Shown here one piece after another: positions 17,550 to 26,887 of a stretch of 64,000 bases of DNA. The DNA comes from Roseiarcus sp963832305 (GTDB lineage: Bacteria > Pseudomonadota > Alphaproteobacteria > Rhizobiales > Beijerinckiaceae). The position numbers were made by a program, and so were the translations under genes. Numbering within the stretch: the first letter of the stretch is position 1; each line of letters begins with the position of its first letter. The notes beneath the pieces are model-generated. The model had not been told where the DNA came from. It made no database searches and worked only from the letters and a program-made list of their open reading frames with translations. The stretch spans positions 32,144 to 96,143 of the forward strand of contig CAWHTU010000023.1 in the NCBI GenBank assembly GCA_963832305.1. The letters run 5' to 3'.

Positions 17550-18271
17550 GCGGACGACCCGAGAGTCTTGATCGCCTCCTGCAGCGACGCCTCGGACTGC
17601 GAGGCCTCGGCAGCGACGCCGTCGAAGGCGCGGGTCACGTCGATCAGCCTGGTCATTTCGCGCACCGGATCGACATTCGAGCTCTCGACCGCGCCCTGAA
17701 CGACTCCGTCGCGCGTGAATTCGAGGATGGCCGTTGCCGGTTTGTCCGGCACGACGCTCGAATTCTCGGCCCGCTTCAGGGAGACGTTCGGGTCGATCGC
17801 AAACAACCCGAGCGCCCCGACCTGCTGTCCGTTCTGGGTGATCATCCCGTCGGCGGAAACCGTCAATGGCCCCCCCGCCACATCGACGAGAATCGGAGCG
17901 CCCCCGGCGTCGAGGATCGCGTCGCCGTTCAGCGTGCGCAGCGTTCCCGATTCGTCGATACGGGCGCGGCCATCCCTTGTGTAAGCTGGTCCGCGCGGCG
18001 TCTGGATCGCGAACCAGCCGTCGCCCTGCACCGCGAAATCGAGGGAGTTGTCGGTCTTCACCAGGCCTCCGGAGCGCCGGGACAGATAGTCCGAGCCAGT
18101 CGAGACGTAATTCAGCCTCGCGTCGCCGGCCTGGGCGACTGCCGCTTCGAACGACACGCCGGTCGCCCGGTAGCCGACCGTATTCATGTTCGCGACGTTG
18201 TCAGCGATGGTCTCCAGGCGTCGTTGCAGCGCAACCTGTGCCGAGACCGCGACGTAAAGTCCGTTTTGCAT
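17546..18271 (-). CDS. flgF: Flagellar proximal rod protein FlgF
   Basis: A 241-residue rod protein. The conserved N-terminal rod/hook motif is ALQRRLETIADNVANMNTVGY, and the C-terminal helix is SSNVDPVREMTRLIDVTRAFD. GDGWFAIQTPRGPAYTRDGR is the central FlgE/F/G beta domain. FlgF is assigned over FlgG because a second, FlgG-like gene lies at 24514. It is divergent from motA across a 143-base gap that probably holds both promoters. Confidence 0.92.
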   Translation of the reverse strand: MQNGLYVAVSAQVALQRRLETIADNVANMNTVGYRATGVSFEAAVAQAGDARLNYVSTGSDYLSRRSGGLVKTDNSLDFAVQGDGWFAIQTPRGPAYTRDGRARIDESGTLRTLNGDAILDAGGAPILVDVAGGPLTVSADGMITQNGQQVGALGLFAIDPNVSLKRAENSSVVPDKPATAILEFTRDGVVQGAVESSNVDPVREMTRLIDVTRAFDGVAAEASQSEASLQEAIKTLGSSA

Positions 18272-18414
18272 GATGCTGTTTCGCCAGGCGCTCGCATCGG
18301 CGTTTCGCCTGAACGATGGCCGGACCGGCTTGTCCGTGGCTGACTTCCCCCTGACAGCTTCGCGTAAGTCTGAAGCCGCAAATCTGGCGCTATCGGTCGC
18401 ACCCGGAGCGAATC
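18272..18414. promoter_or_regulatory. Divergent flgF/motA intergenic region
   Basis: This 143-base gap separates the two oppositely directed flagellar transcripts, so it should hold both promoters. No clear sigma-54 (TGGCAC-N5-TTGC) or perfect inverted repeat was found. GGAGCG lies close upstream of the motA TTG and is its likely ribosome site. Confidence 0.4.
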
Positions 18415-19296
18415 TTGAATTTCGCTATTGGCCTCGTCATCACAATCGGATGCATTCTCGGCGGCTACGCGGCGCTCGGGGGGCATCTCGACGTGCTGGT
18501 GCAGCCTTACGAATTCGTCATCATCGCGGGATCGGCGCTCGGCATCTTCATCGTCGGCAACGCCACATCGACGATCAAGGACTGCGGCAAGGCGTGCCTC
18601 GAGGCGGTCCTCGACAAGGCGCCCAAGCCGCGCGACTTCCTCGACGTGCTGTCGGCGCTTCACGCCCTGATGAGGGAGCTCAGGGCCAAGGCCCGCAGCG
18701 AAGTCGAAGCGCACTTCGACAACCCGGAGGAATCCGAGATCTTCCGGAATTTTCCCAAGCTGCTCGCCGACAGGGACCTGGTCACGTTCATCTGCGACTA
18801 CGGCCGTCTCATCATCATCGGCAACGCGCGAACGCACGAGATCGAGGCGTTGATGGACGAGGAGATCGAGACCTTGGCGCACGACCGGTACAAGCCGGTG
18901 CAGGCGTTCCAGGCGGTCGCCGACGGATTGCCCGCGCTCGGCATCGTGGCCGCGGTTCTCGGCATCATCCACGCCATGGGGGCGCTCGATCAGTCGCCGG
19001 AAATCCTGGGCGGACTGATCGGCGCGGCGCTGGTCGGGACTTTCGCCGGGATTTTCCTGTCCTACGCGGTCGTCGCCCCGATCGCCCAGAAAGTTAGGGC
19101 GGTTCGGCAAAAGCAGTTGCGGCTGTTCACGCTCGTCAAGCAGAGCCTGCTCGCCTTCATGAACGGCGCGATGCCGCAGGTAGCGGTCGAGTTCGGCCGC
19201 AAGACCATCCCTTCCAAGGAGCGGCCGACGATCGACGTGGTCGAGAACGAAACCACCTCCGTCGGCGGCGAGGCCGCAATCAAGGAGGCGGCTTGA
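18415..19296 (+). CDS. motA: Flagellar stator protein MotA
   Basis: A 293-residue inner-membrane stator subunit with four TM helices. Helices 1 and 2 are at the N-terminus (FAIGLVITIGCILGG and EFVIIAGSALGIFIVG), and helices 3 and 4 near 175-235 (GLPALGIVAAVLGIIHAMG and GLIGAALVGTFAGIFLSYAVV) include the conserved Pro. It starts with TTG after GGAGCG. Unusually its partner motB does not follow. fliM begins inside its stop codon (TTGA), which couples stator and switch translation. Confidence 0.95.
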   Translation: MNFAIGLVITIGCILGGYAALGGHLDVLVQPYEFVIIAGSALGIFIVGNATSTIKDCGKACLEAVLDKAPKPRDFLDVLSALHALMRELRAKARSEVEAHFDNPEESEIFRNFPKLLADRDLVTFICDYGRLIIIGNARTHEIEALMDEEIETLAHDRYKPVQAFQAVADGLPALGIVAAVLGIIHAMGALDQSPEILGGLIGAALVGTFAGIFLSYAVVAPIAQKVRAVRQKQLRLFTLVKQSLLAFMNGAMPQVAVEFGRKTIPSKERPTIDVVENETTSVGGEAAIKEAA

Positions 19297-20279
19297 GCGT
19301 CGACGGCGCAGCCAACGAAATCGAGCATGGCGCCCGCAAGCTGCAGGGTGCGATGCTCGAGCATTCGAATCTCGCGATCGAGCGAATGCCAGGACTTGGC
19401 TATGCTCTCAATCGGTTCATCGCCGAGGCGCCGTTGCGCGTGTCATCGCTCATCGCCCGTCCTTCGGGCGGCTCGATCGAGAAGGTTCGAGCGACGACGC
19501 TGTTCCGGGCGATCGAAGACTGCTCCGGCCTGACCGCGGCTTTGTATGCGAGCGTCGAACCGGAGGCACGGCTGCTCATCGCGCTCGACGAGCGCATCGA
19601 CCACCTGATCGTCTCCTCGATTTTTGGCGAAGTCACGGTCGCCGATGCTTCCGGCAAATCGGGAAGCGAGGCCGGCAAGCCGCGCACGGCGATCGAGGCG
19701 GCGCTCATCGAGGCGTTCGCGCGCGCTCTCGGCGAGGGGCTAGAGGCGGCCTTCGCGCCGCTCGCCCCGATCGCCGTCAGCTTCGAGCGGCTCCAGAAGC
19801 TCACCGATCCGTTCGCGCTCGGCCGGAGGGATTGCGAGGCTGCGGCGGCGCGATTTTCGCTCGAGATGAATGGCGGCGCGTGCGAGTGCCTCCTCCTGCT
19901 CCCGCAAGCATTTCTCCTGCCGTTCCGCGACGAACTTGCCCGCGACCCCGACGCCGAGACGCCAGCCGCGGATCGGCGATGGTCCCGGCTCATGGCGTTC
20001 GGCGTCCAGCAGACTCGGCTCCCGGTTACCGCGATCCTGGAGGAGGTCCCGATGACTCTCGGCGACATCGCCAATTTTCGTGTCGGCGGACTTTTGTCGC
20101 TGCAATCCAACGATCTCACCGCCGTTCGCCTCGAATGTTCCGGCCGCGGAATGTTCACCTGCAAACTCGGGCAGGCGGACGGCCGCTACCGGCTCGAAAT
20201 CGAAAGCCCGATCGCCCAAGGATCCGAGGCGGCCAAACGGCAGCCCGGAGCCAGCCCGATTGCCGGCGCCGACCTCTGA
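19293..20279 (+). CDS. fliM: Flagellar motor switch protein FliM
   Basis: A 328-residue C-ring protein that binds CheY-P. The middle CheC-like domain is recognisable (NLAIERMPGLGYALNRF, LDERIDHLIVSSIFGE) and the C-terminal SpoA/FliN-like domain ends in LQSNDLTAVRLECSGRGMF. It uses a TTG start overlapping motA. fliN follows 24 bases downstream. The sequence is divergent from enterobacterial FliM, as is usual in rhizobia. Confidence 0.88.
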   Translation: MSVDGAANEIEHGARKLQGAMLEHSNLAIERMPGLGYALNRFIAEAPLRVSSLIARPSGGSIEKVRATTLFRAIEDCSGLTAALYASVEPEARLLIALDERIDHLIVSSIFGEVTVADASGKSGSEAGKPRTAIEAALIEAFARALGEGLEAAFAPLAPIAVSFERLQKLTDPFALGRRDCEAAAARFSLEMNGGACECLLLLPQAFLLPFRDELARDPDAETPAADRRWSRLMAFGVQQTRLPVTAILEEVPMTLGDIANFRVGGLLSLQSNDLTAVRLECSGRGMFTCKLGQADGRYRLEIESPIAQGSEAAKRQPGASPIAGADL

Positions 20280-20303
20280 CACCAGCGAGCAAGGCCTCAG
20301 CCC

Positions 20304-20642
20304 ATGGACGAAGCCGCCCTATCTCCCGAGCCGCCGGGCGCGTTCGACGCGTCGAAGCCGGAGGCCGTCCCGGACCCTCCCAATCTCGGCGCGATTCTGT
20401 CAATTCCGGTGACGGTGCAGGTCGTACTCGGCTCGACCTCGATGCCGGTCGCCGGCCTCATGAAGCTCGCACGCGGCGCGATCGTCTCGCTCGACCAGCG
20501 CGTCGGCGATCCCGTCGACGTGGTCGTCAACGGCGCCGTGATCGCGCGCGGTGAAATCGTGGTCGTCGACGAGGCCAGTCAGCGTTTCGGCGTGTCGCTC
20601 CTGGAAGTGGTCGCGGGAACTGGCCGTGAACGGGCGGCGTAG
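20304..20642 (+). CDS. fliN: Flagellar motor switch protein FliN
   Basis: A 112-residue C-ring protein with an N-terminal Pro-rich tail and a SpoA domain: LSIPVTVQVVLGSTSMPVAGLMKL, GAIVSLDQRVGDPVDVVVNG and VARGE-like VIARGEIVVVDE. Length is typical. It sits between fliM and fliG as in other rhizobial clusters. Confidence 0.95.
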   Translation: MDEAALSPEPPGAFDASKPEAVPDPPNLGAILSIPVTVQVVLGSTSMPVAGLMKLARGAIVSLDQRVGDPVDVVVNGAVIARGEIVVVDEASQRFGVSLLEVVAGTGRERAA

Positions 20643-20666
20643 GACCCTATTCTCGGAAGGAAGGTC

Positions 20667-21687
20667 ATGTCCGAGGCTGCGGTCGGCGGCGAAAGAGAGC
20701 TCAGCGGGCCCGAAAAGGCCGCGGCGCTGCTGCTCATGATGGGCAAGCCGCCCGCCGCCCGGCTCTTGAAGCAATTCGATCAACCCGACTTGCGCGCCGT
20801 GGCGTTGGCTGCCGCGGGAACTCGGCGCCATCCCCGCAACGATGCTCGACCGGCTGGTCGAGGAATTCGTGACTGATTTTTCCGCTGGCGCAGATCTGCT
20901 CGGCGACGCCGGTCAGGCGAAGAGCCTGCTCGCGGACGCCCTGCCGCCCGAGCAAATCGCCGACATACTCGGCCTTTCGCCCGGAGAGACCGGACCACCC
21001 GATGTGTGGCGGTCGCTCGGGCAAGCGCCGGAGAGCGCGATTGTCGCCTTGCTGATGGCCGAGCGCACGACGACTGCGACCTATATCCTTTCCAGGCTCG
21101 ATCCGCCCGTGGCGACGAGGCTAGTCGCCGCGCTGCCGCGCGATCGGCGCAACGCCGCGCTCTGCGGACTGGTCGCGCCGCTCGACGTGACGCCCCTTGC
21201 GGCCCGGCTGATCGAACAGGCGGTGGAAGCCGCAGTGAAACAGGCGCCTGCCTCGGCTGCCGACGCCGGGGGACAGTCCCGCCTCGCCGGCATCATCAAC
21301 AGCCTCGATCCCAAGGAGGCGGAGGATGCGATCCGAGCCCTCGAGCAAGTCCGCCCGAAGGACGCGGCGATCGTCAAGACGATGCTCTTTTCCTTCAACG
21401 ATCTGCCGAAACTGTCCGAGCGGGCGAGGGCGCTCCTGTTCGACCGGGCGTCCATCGACATCGTCGTCATGGCGCTCAGGGGCACCGACGCGGATTTCCG
21501 CGATTTGGTTCTCTCGTCAATGCCCTCGCGCGGCCGCCGTCTGGTCGAGGGCGAACTCAATTCGGGCGCCTTCGCGCCTCCTCAGGATGTCGCGAAGGCG
21601 CGCAAAGCCATCGCCGAGATCGTGCTCGGCATGGCGAGCCGCAAGGAAATCGAGCTTGGCGGCGCTCCTTCCGCCGACTCCCCGTGA
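20667..21687 (+). pseudogene. fliG: Flagellar motor switch protein FliG, interrupted by an apparent one-base insertion
   Basis: FliG couples the C ring to the MS ring and interacts with the stator. The 5' frame reads SGPEKAAALLLMMGKPPAARLL then LRAVALAAA. The frame from 20842 reads MLDRLVEEFVTDF to the end, including the C-terminal torque helix region (RARALLFDRASIDIVVMALRG). Dropping one G from GGG at 20816-20818 gives ALAAAELGAIPATMLDRL and a normal 339-residue protein, so a single inserted base explains the break. All other flagellar genes here but flgH are intact, which favours a sequencing error. The usual EHPQ motif of the middle domain is QAPE. Confidence 0.9.
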
Positions 21688-21731
21688 GCCGGAGAGCGGA
21701 GGGAGAGCGCTGTGCGCCTTCGCGGTGATCC

Positions 21732-22817
21732 ATGAGCGCCGACGTCGATCCCGAAGACCAGACCGAGGAGCCGACCGAAAAGCGGCTGCAGGACGCGACG
21801 GAGCGGGGAGAGGTCGCCTTTTCCCGCGAAGCGCCGCTGTTCGCGTCTCTGGCGGCGACCCTGGTCGCGCTGATCTTCATCATACCCGGACGCGCCGAGA
21901 TTCTGCTTTCGGCGCTCGTCGGGGTGATCGACGATCCCGCGGGCTGGCGCATCGAGCGCGGCGAAGACATTCTTGCTCTTGCCGGTCCTGTCGTCATCGC
22001 CAGCGCCCGCTTCGTTCTGCCGACGGCGATCCTCTTGATCGCCGCCGGCGTTCTTGCGTCCGTCGCCCAGAGCGCGCCCCGGATCGTGCCGGAGCGAATC
22101 ATCCCAGACGCGTCGCGCATCTCGCTGCGCAAAGGCCTTCGCCGACTGTTGGGCGCCCGCGGCTGGACCGAATTGGGAAAGAGCCTGATCAAGCTCGCGG
22201 CGGTGATCGCGGTTGCGGCGGCGATGCTGGCCGGCCAGAAGGTCGTCCTGCTCACGGCGATGGACGTCGATCCAGGCCTGCTGCCGCAGCGGGTGCTCGA
22301 TCTCTGCGTCCAGGCGATCGCCGCAGTGCTCGCCGCGACTCTGGTTGTGGCGGCCGCCGATCTCGCCTGGTCGCGGATTCTCTGGCGGCGCGATCACCGG
22401 ATGAGCAGGCAGGAACTCAAGGAGGAGCTCCGGCAGGCCGAGGGCGACCGGATGATCAAGGCGCGCTTGCGCTCGCTTCGCCTCGACCGCTCCCGCAAGC
22501 GCATGCTCTCCGCGGTGCCGCGCGCGACGATGGTCGTGACCAACCCTACCCATTACGCGGTCGCGATGCGATATGTCCGCGCCGAGGGCGGCGCGCCGAT
22601 CGTGGTCGCCAAGGGCGCCGATTTCATCGCGCTCAAGATCCGCTCGATCGCCGAGGACCACGGCGTCCCGGTGATCGAGGACCCGCCGCTTGCGCGTTCG
22701 CTCTACGCCGCCGTCGACGTCGATCGGCCGATTCCGGCTGAATTCTATCGGGCGGTGGCCGAGATCGTGCACCTGATCCAACAGAGGAAGGCTCAATGGG
22801 CCCAACGAAGGCAATGA
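21732..22817 (+). CDS. flhB: Flagellar export switch protein FlhB
   Basis: A 361-residue membrane component of the flagellar export gate that switches specificity from rod/hook to filament by self-cleavage. EEPTEKRLQDATERGEVAFSR is the typical N-terminus. Four TM helices follow, then a cytoplasmic domain with the autocleavage motif VVTNPTHYAVA. Length is normal. The last codons overlap the next gene by ATGA at 22814. Confidence 0.97.
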   Translation: MSADVDPEDQTEEPTEKRLQDATERGEVAFSREAPLFASLAATLVALIFIIPGRAEILLSALVGVIDDPAGWRIERGEDILALAGPVVIASARFVLPTAILLIAAGVLASVAQSAPRIVPERIIPDASRISLRKGLRRLLGARGWTELGKSLIKLAAVIAVAAAMLAGQKVVLLTAMDVDPGLLPQRVLDLCVQAIAAVLAATLVVAAADLAWSRILWRRDHRMSRQELKEELRQAEGDRMIKARLRSLRLDRSRKRMLSAVPRATMVVTNPTHYAVAMRYVRAEGGAPIVVAKGADFIALKIRSIAEDHGVPVIEDPPLARSLYAAVDVDRPIPAEFYRAVAEIVHLIQQRKAQWAQRRQ

Positions 22818-23251
22818 ATCCGGCGAGCCGGGGCCCGCGGCAACGTCGCCCGTTCGCGCGCGAGCAGATCATCGCCGATGCGCTGGTGGACGTCGCGAGC
22901 GAATTGAGGCTGACCGACGCAGCGGAACTCATGGCGATGATCCTGAACGATCACGCGGCCAATATCGCCGACCTCGTCAACTCTTCGACCGAGCTCTTTT
23001 TCAAGAGTGGAACTCTGCGTTACGCGTTGTCCGCGAGTTTCGCGGCGCCGTGGGACGCAACCCCGATCGTCGAGATCGACATGGAGTTCCGCCACGCCGC
23101 CGTTTGCGCGTTTTTTCGCCTGAAGATCGGCCAGCATCGCGCGGGCGTCCAAATCATCGACATCCTGTTTGACGAGCAGGGGCTGGACGAACTGGCAAAG
23201 GCAGAGCGCCTTTCCGCCGCCCTCGACAGCGCGCGGCTGCGCGCCCACTAG
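22814..23251 (+). CDS. Unknown protein of the flagellar operon, between flhB and flgB
   Basis: A 145-residue cytoplasmic protein. The N-terminus is basic (RGPRQRRPFAREQI) and the rest is mixed alpha/beta, with IADALVDVASELRLTDAAELMAM, FFKSGTLRYALSASF and KIGQHRAGVQIIDILFDEQG. No signal peptide or TM helix is seen and no family is recognised. The start at 22814 overlaps the flhB stop (ATGA). ATG 22796 is an alternative. Position and coupling imply a flagellar role, possibly as a chaperone or assembly factor. Confidence 0.6.
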   Translation: MNPASRGPRQRRPFAREQIIADALVDVASELRLTDAAELMAMILNDHAANIADLVNSSTELFFKSGTLRYALSASFAAPWDATPIVEIDMEFRHAAVCAFFRLKIGQHRAGVQIIDILFDEQGLDELAKAERLSAALDSARLRAH

Positions 23252-23322
23252 TCCGGTCGCGGGGCAAGCCCCATGCAAGGCGGGCGGCGCAGGGTCGATC
23301 CCGTTCACGCTCAGGGATCCGT

Positions 23323-23706
23323 GTGCAATTGTCCTCGATCTACCTCTTCGAAGTTGCTTCGCAGAAGGCGCAATGGCTGTCGGCGCGGCAAACGGCGATC
23401 GCGGGCAACGTGGCCAATGCGAACACGCCAGGCTACCGCGCCCTCGACATCCAGCCGTTTTCAGCGGTCCTCGACTCCTCGCCGATCGAGATGGCGTCGA
23501 CCAATCCGGCGCATTTGTCGTCATCGCAATCCGGGGCCGGCGCTTTGCGCGAAATCGAGGTCGAACCGTCGGAACAGACGCTCTCCGGCAACACCGTCAA
23601 TCTCGAACAGCAGATGATCAATCTCGGCGACGTCAATCGCGACTATACGATGAGCGCCAACATACGCCGGGCCTTTCACCAGCTTCTTCTCTCGGCGCTG
23701 AAGTGA
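23323..23706 (+). CDS. flgB: Flagellar basal-body rod protein FlgB
   Basis: A 127-residue proximal rod protein exported by the flagellar system. It has the rod motif RQTAIAGNVANANTPGY near the N-terminus and a C-terminal coiled segment (MINLGDVNRDYTMSANIRRAF). It starts with GTG. flgC follows after six bases. Confidence 0.93.
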   Translation: MQLSSIYLFEVASQKAQWLSARQTAIAGNVANANTPGYRALDIQPFSAVLDSSPIEMASTNPAHLSSSQSGAGALREIEVEPSEQTLSGNTVNLEQQMINLGDVNRDYTMSANIRRAFHQLLLSALK

Positions 23707-23712
23707 GCGGAC

Positions 23713-24132
23713 ATGCCTGATCCGCTGCAGACTGCGCTCCACATCGCCGCCTCCGGTCTTCAGGCCCAATCCATGCGGCTGCGCGTCGTTTCGGAGAATA
23801 TCGCCAACTCTCAGTCGACGGGGTCGACGCCCGGGGCCGACCCTTACGCGCGGCAGACGGTCTCGTTCGAAAGCGAGATGGATCGGGCGCTCGGGGCCAA
23901 CCTCGTCCAGATCAAGTCGATCGGCGTCGATTCGACGCCATTCAAGCTCGAACGCGATCCGGGCAATCCGGCGGCGGATCAAAACGGGATGGTGAAGATG
24001 CCGAATGTCGATGTGCTGGTCGAACTCGCCGACATGCGCGAGGCCAACCGCAGTTACGAGGCCGATCTTCAGGTCGCCAAACAGTCAGCCGACATGCTCA
24101 ACACGGCCGTCAGCCTGATGAAGGACGCTTGA
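23713..24132 (+). CDS. flgC: Flagellar basal-body rod protein FlgC
   Basis: A 139-residue rod protein with ALHIAASGLQAQSMRLRVVS and ENIANSQSTG at the N-terminus and the C-terminal VDVLVELADMREANRSYEAD motif typical of FlgC. It is followed by fliE. Confidence 0.95.
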   Translation: MPDPLQTALHIAASGLQAQSMRLRVVSENIANSQSTGSTPGADPYARQTVSFESEMDRALGANLVQIKSIGVDSTPFKLERDPGNPAADQNGMVKMPNVDVLVELADMREANRSYEADLQVAKQSADMLNTAVSLMKDA

Positions 24133-24164
24133 ATGGCGAGCGGCCACAACACAAGGTCTGAGCG

Positions 24165-24461
24165 ATGATCGAAGGCGTTTCCGCCGTCGGGCCTGCGAGC
24201 GCGAGCATTCGCAGCCCGCAATCCTCCACCACGCCGACGGGAGGGCCGAGCTTCGATCAGGCGCTCACGCAAATGATTGGTTCGGCGGTCGACACGCTGC
24301 AAACCGGGGAGGCGCTCGCCATCCAGGGCGTCGAAGGCGCGGCGGCGCCGATGAGGGTCGTCGAATCGGTGATGGCGGCGCAGCGCTCGCTCCAGACCAT
24401 TCTCGCGATCCGCGACAAAGCCGTCGCCGCCTACCAAGAGATTGCGCGGATGACCATCTGA
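24165..24461 (+). CDS. fliE: Flagellar hook-basal body protein FliE
   Basis: A 98-residue protein joining the MS ring to the rod. FDQALTQMIGSAVDTL and the C-terminal AVAAYQEIARMTI with VVESVMAAQRSLQTILAIRDK match the FliE C-terminal helix. Order flgB-flgC-fliE-flgG is the usual rhizobial one. Confidence 0.93.
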   Translation: MIEGVSAVGPASASIRSPQSSTTPTGGPSFDQALTQMIGSAVDTLQTGEALAIQGVEGAAAPMRVVESVMAAQRSLQTILAIRDKAVAAYQEIARMTI

Positions 24462-24513
24462 CCGAAAGTCTTGCGGCGCGGCCTGGTTCAGAGTGGAAGC
24501 GGAGGAAGTCGAT

Positions 24514-25302
24514 ATGAGAGCGTTGGCGATCGCGGCGACGGGCATGAGCGCCCAGGAACAGAACCTGGAGGTGATCGCGAACAATGTCGCCAACATCAAC
24601 ACCACGGGTTTCAAACGCTCGCGCGCCGAGTTCACCGACCTCATCTATCAGACCGAGCGCCTGATGGGGGTCGCCAACCGCGGCCGCGACGCGACCATAC
24701 CGGAAGGCGCGCAGATCGGTCTTGGCGTTCGCACCGCCGCGATTCGCAGCGTCAACATCCAGGGCGCTCTGACCAATACCGGCAACGCGCTTGACCTGGC
24801 AGTCAACGGCCGCGGCTGGTTTCAGGTAACGACGCCGAACGGCGACACCGTCTACACCCGCGACGGCGCATTCAACACCAACGCCAACGGCCAGCTCGTC
24901 ACTATGGACGGCTATACGGTGACGCCGTCGATTCTCATCCCGGCGACGGCGACAGCGGTGAACGTCAGCCAGACTGGACTCGTTACGGCGACGATTCCGG
25001 GCCAGGCGACCGCGCAGCAGCTCGGGCAATTGACGATCGCGAACTTCGTCAACGAAGCCGGCCTCGAAGCGCTCGGCGGCAATTACTTCCAGCAGACCGC
25101 CGCATCAGGCCAGCCGACCGTCGGCGTTCCCGGCGACACTGCCTTCGGCATCATTCAGCAGGGCTACGTCGAGGCCTCGAACGTCGATCCGGTCACCGAG
25201 ATCACCAATCTCATTTCGGCCCAGCGCGCCTATGAGATGAACTCCAAGGTGATCCAGGCGGCGGACCAGATGTCGGGCACCATCTCCAATATGCGCAGTT
25301 AG
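24514..25302 (+). CDS. flgG: Flagellar distal rod protein FlgG
   Basis: A 262-residue distal rod protein. MRALAIAATGMSAQEQNLEVIANNVANINTTGFKRS-type N-terminus, RGWFQVTTPNGDTVYTRDGAF centrally and ASNVDPVTEITNLISAQRAYEMNSK at the end are diagnostic. ATG 24514, preceded by GGAGGAAG, is preferred over the earlier in-frame ATG 24493. Confidence 0.96.
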   Translation: MRALAIAATGMSAQEQNLEVIANNVANINTTGFKRSRAEFTDLIYQTERLMGVANRGRDATIPEGAQIGLGVRTAAIRSVNIQGALTNTGNALDLAVNGRGWFQVTTPNGDTVYTRDGAFNTNANGQLVTMDGYTVTPSILIPATATAVNVSQTGLVTATIPGQATAQQLGQLTIANFVNEAGLEALGGNYFQQTAASGQPTVGVPGDTAFGIIQQGYVEASNVDPVTEITNLISAQRAYEMNSKVIQAADQMSGTISNMRS

Positions 25303-25325
25303 ACTGAAACCATGAGAAGCGCCCA

Positions 25326-25796
25326 ATGAGCCCGACGCGAGTCCGATTCCTATTCGGCGCCGCGATCGCCGCGATCGCTGCTTGTTGCGCCGTCCCCGCG
25401 GCGGCGCAGGAAGCCCTCGCGCCGACGCCTCGGGTCGTCATCTATCCGGGCGACGTGATCCGCGACGATATGCTCGCCGACGTCGCCGAGCCGGCGCGTG
25501 ACGGGTCGGGACCGTACGTCGAGCAGCGCTCGCTGATCGTCGGCAAGGTCGCGCGGCTGACCCTGCTCCCCGGCCACGCCATCCCCTTTTCCGGCGTGTC
25601 CAACCGCAAGCTCGTCGCCAACGGGGCGGAGGTCAAGCTCATCTATTCCGAAGGCGGCCTCTTCATCATGACGACCGGCGCGGCGTTGCAGGACGGCGCG
25701 ATTGGAGACATCGTCAGGGTCCGCAACAGCGACAGCGGCGTCACCGTGTCCGGCGCCGTCCAGCCCGACGGCTCGGTCAGAGTGAGCGGGGGATGA
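25326..25796 (+). CDS. flgA: P-ring assembly chaperone FlgA
   Basis: A 156-residue periplasmic protein with a signal peptide (FLFGAAIAAIAACCAVPAAAQ) and an SAF-like domain: VIYPGDVIRDDMLADV, LLPGHAIPFSGV and a C-terminal GDIVRVRNSDSGVTVSG. It is the short rhizobial form. Its stop overlaps the flgI ATG (ATGA). Confidence 0.92.
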   Translation: MSPTRVRFLFGAAIAAIAACCAVPAAAQEALAPTPRVVIYPGDVIRDDMLADVAEPARDGSGPYVEQRSLIVGKVARLTLLPGHAIPFSGVSNRKLVANGAEVKLIYSEGGLFIMTTGAALQDGAIGDIVRVRNSDSGVTVSGAVQPDGSVRVSGG

Positions 25797-26887
25797 TTCG
25801 CCGGCTGTTTCTTGCGCTCGTGATTTGCCTCGCCGCCTCCCCCGCCGCGGCGGTTCGTATCAAGGATATCTCGGTCCTGCGGGGCGCGCGCGACAGCCAA
25901 TTGGTTGGCTACGGCCTCGTGGTCGGCCTTCAGGGTTCCGGCGACACCATGGGCAACGCGCCGTTCACGCAGCAATCCATCCAGGCGATGCTCGAGCATC
26001 TGGGCCTCGACGTGCATGGCGCATCGCTGCGCAATCGCAATGTCGCCTCGGTGATCGTCACAACGGATCTCGCCGCCGGCGTGGAGACGGGCGCCCGGCT
26101 CGACGTCACCGTCTCCGCGCTCGGCGATGCGCCGTCCCTGATGGGGGGGACGCTGCTGCTCACTCAGCTCCAGTCTGCGGACGGCGTGGTCTATGCATCA
26201 GCCCAAGGCGCCGTCTCCGTGACCGGGTTTGAAACCCAGGGCCAGGGCGAGACGCTCTCCCAAGGCGTTCCGACCGCTGGCCGAATTCCCAACGGTGCGA
26301 TCGTCGAGCACGAAGTTCCGGCGTTCCCCGATGAATTGCGTTCGATGCTCGAATTGAAGAACCCCGACTACGCAACCGCTGTGCGGATCGTCGATGCGAT
26401 CAACGCCTATTCGCGGGACCAATTCCGGGCTCATGCGGCCTACGAAGTCGACAGCCGGACCGTCGAGCTGTTCCGCCCGCGCAATGTGTCATTCGCTCGC
26501 TTCATGGCCGAGGTCGGGGAGCTGCAGGTCGAGCCCGACATGGCGGCGCGCGTGGTTCTCGACGCGAGAACCGGTACGGTCGTCGTCGGCCAGGACGTGC
26601 AAATCTCGACAGTTGCGGTGACCTACGGGACGCTGACAGTGCGCGTCAACGAGCAGCCGCGCGTCTCCCAGCCCAACCCGTTCGCCAACGGCCGGACGGT
26701 CGTTACGCCCAATACCAAGATCGACGTCGAGCAGGCGGGCGGGCCGATCGCCATCGTCGGCGGATCGAGCCTCAGAACATTGGTCAGCGGCTTGAACCGG
26801 ATCGGCGTCAAGCCGCCGGGGATCATCGCCATCCTTCAGGCGATCAAGACCGCAGGCGCGCTGCAGGCCGATCTGGTGATTCAGTGA
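25793..26887 (+). CDS. flgI: Flagellar P-ring protein FlgI
   Basis: A 364-residue periplasmic P-ring subunit with a signal peptide (MIRRLFLALVICLAASPAAA). VRIKDISVLRGARDSQLVGY and GLVVGLQGSGDT are diagnostic, as is the C-terminal GGSSLRTLVSGLNRIGVKP. It is coupled to flgA. Confidence 0.97.
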   Translation: MIRRLFLALVICLAASPAAAVRIKDISVLRGARDSQLVGYGLVVGLQGSGDTMGNAPFTQQSIQAMLEHLGLDVHGASLRNRNVASVIVTTDLAAGVETGARLDVTVSALGDAPSLMGGTLLLTQLQSADGVVYASAQGAVSVTGFETQGQGETLSQGVPTAGRIPNGAIVEHEVPAFPDELRSMLELKNPDYATAVRIVDAINAYSRDQFRAHAAYEVDSRTVELFRPRNVSFARFMAEVGELQVEPDMAARVVLDARTGTVVVGQDVQISTVAVTYGTLTVRVNEQPRVSQPNPFANGRTVVTPNTKIDVEQAGGPIAIVGGSSLRTLVSGLNRIGVKPPGIIAILQAIKTAGALQADLVIQ

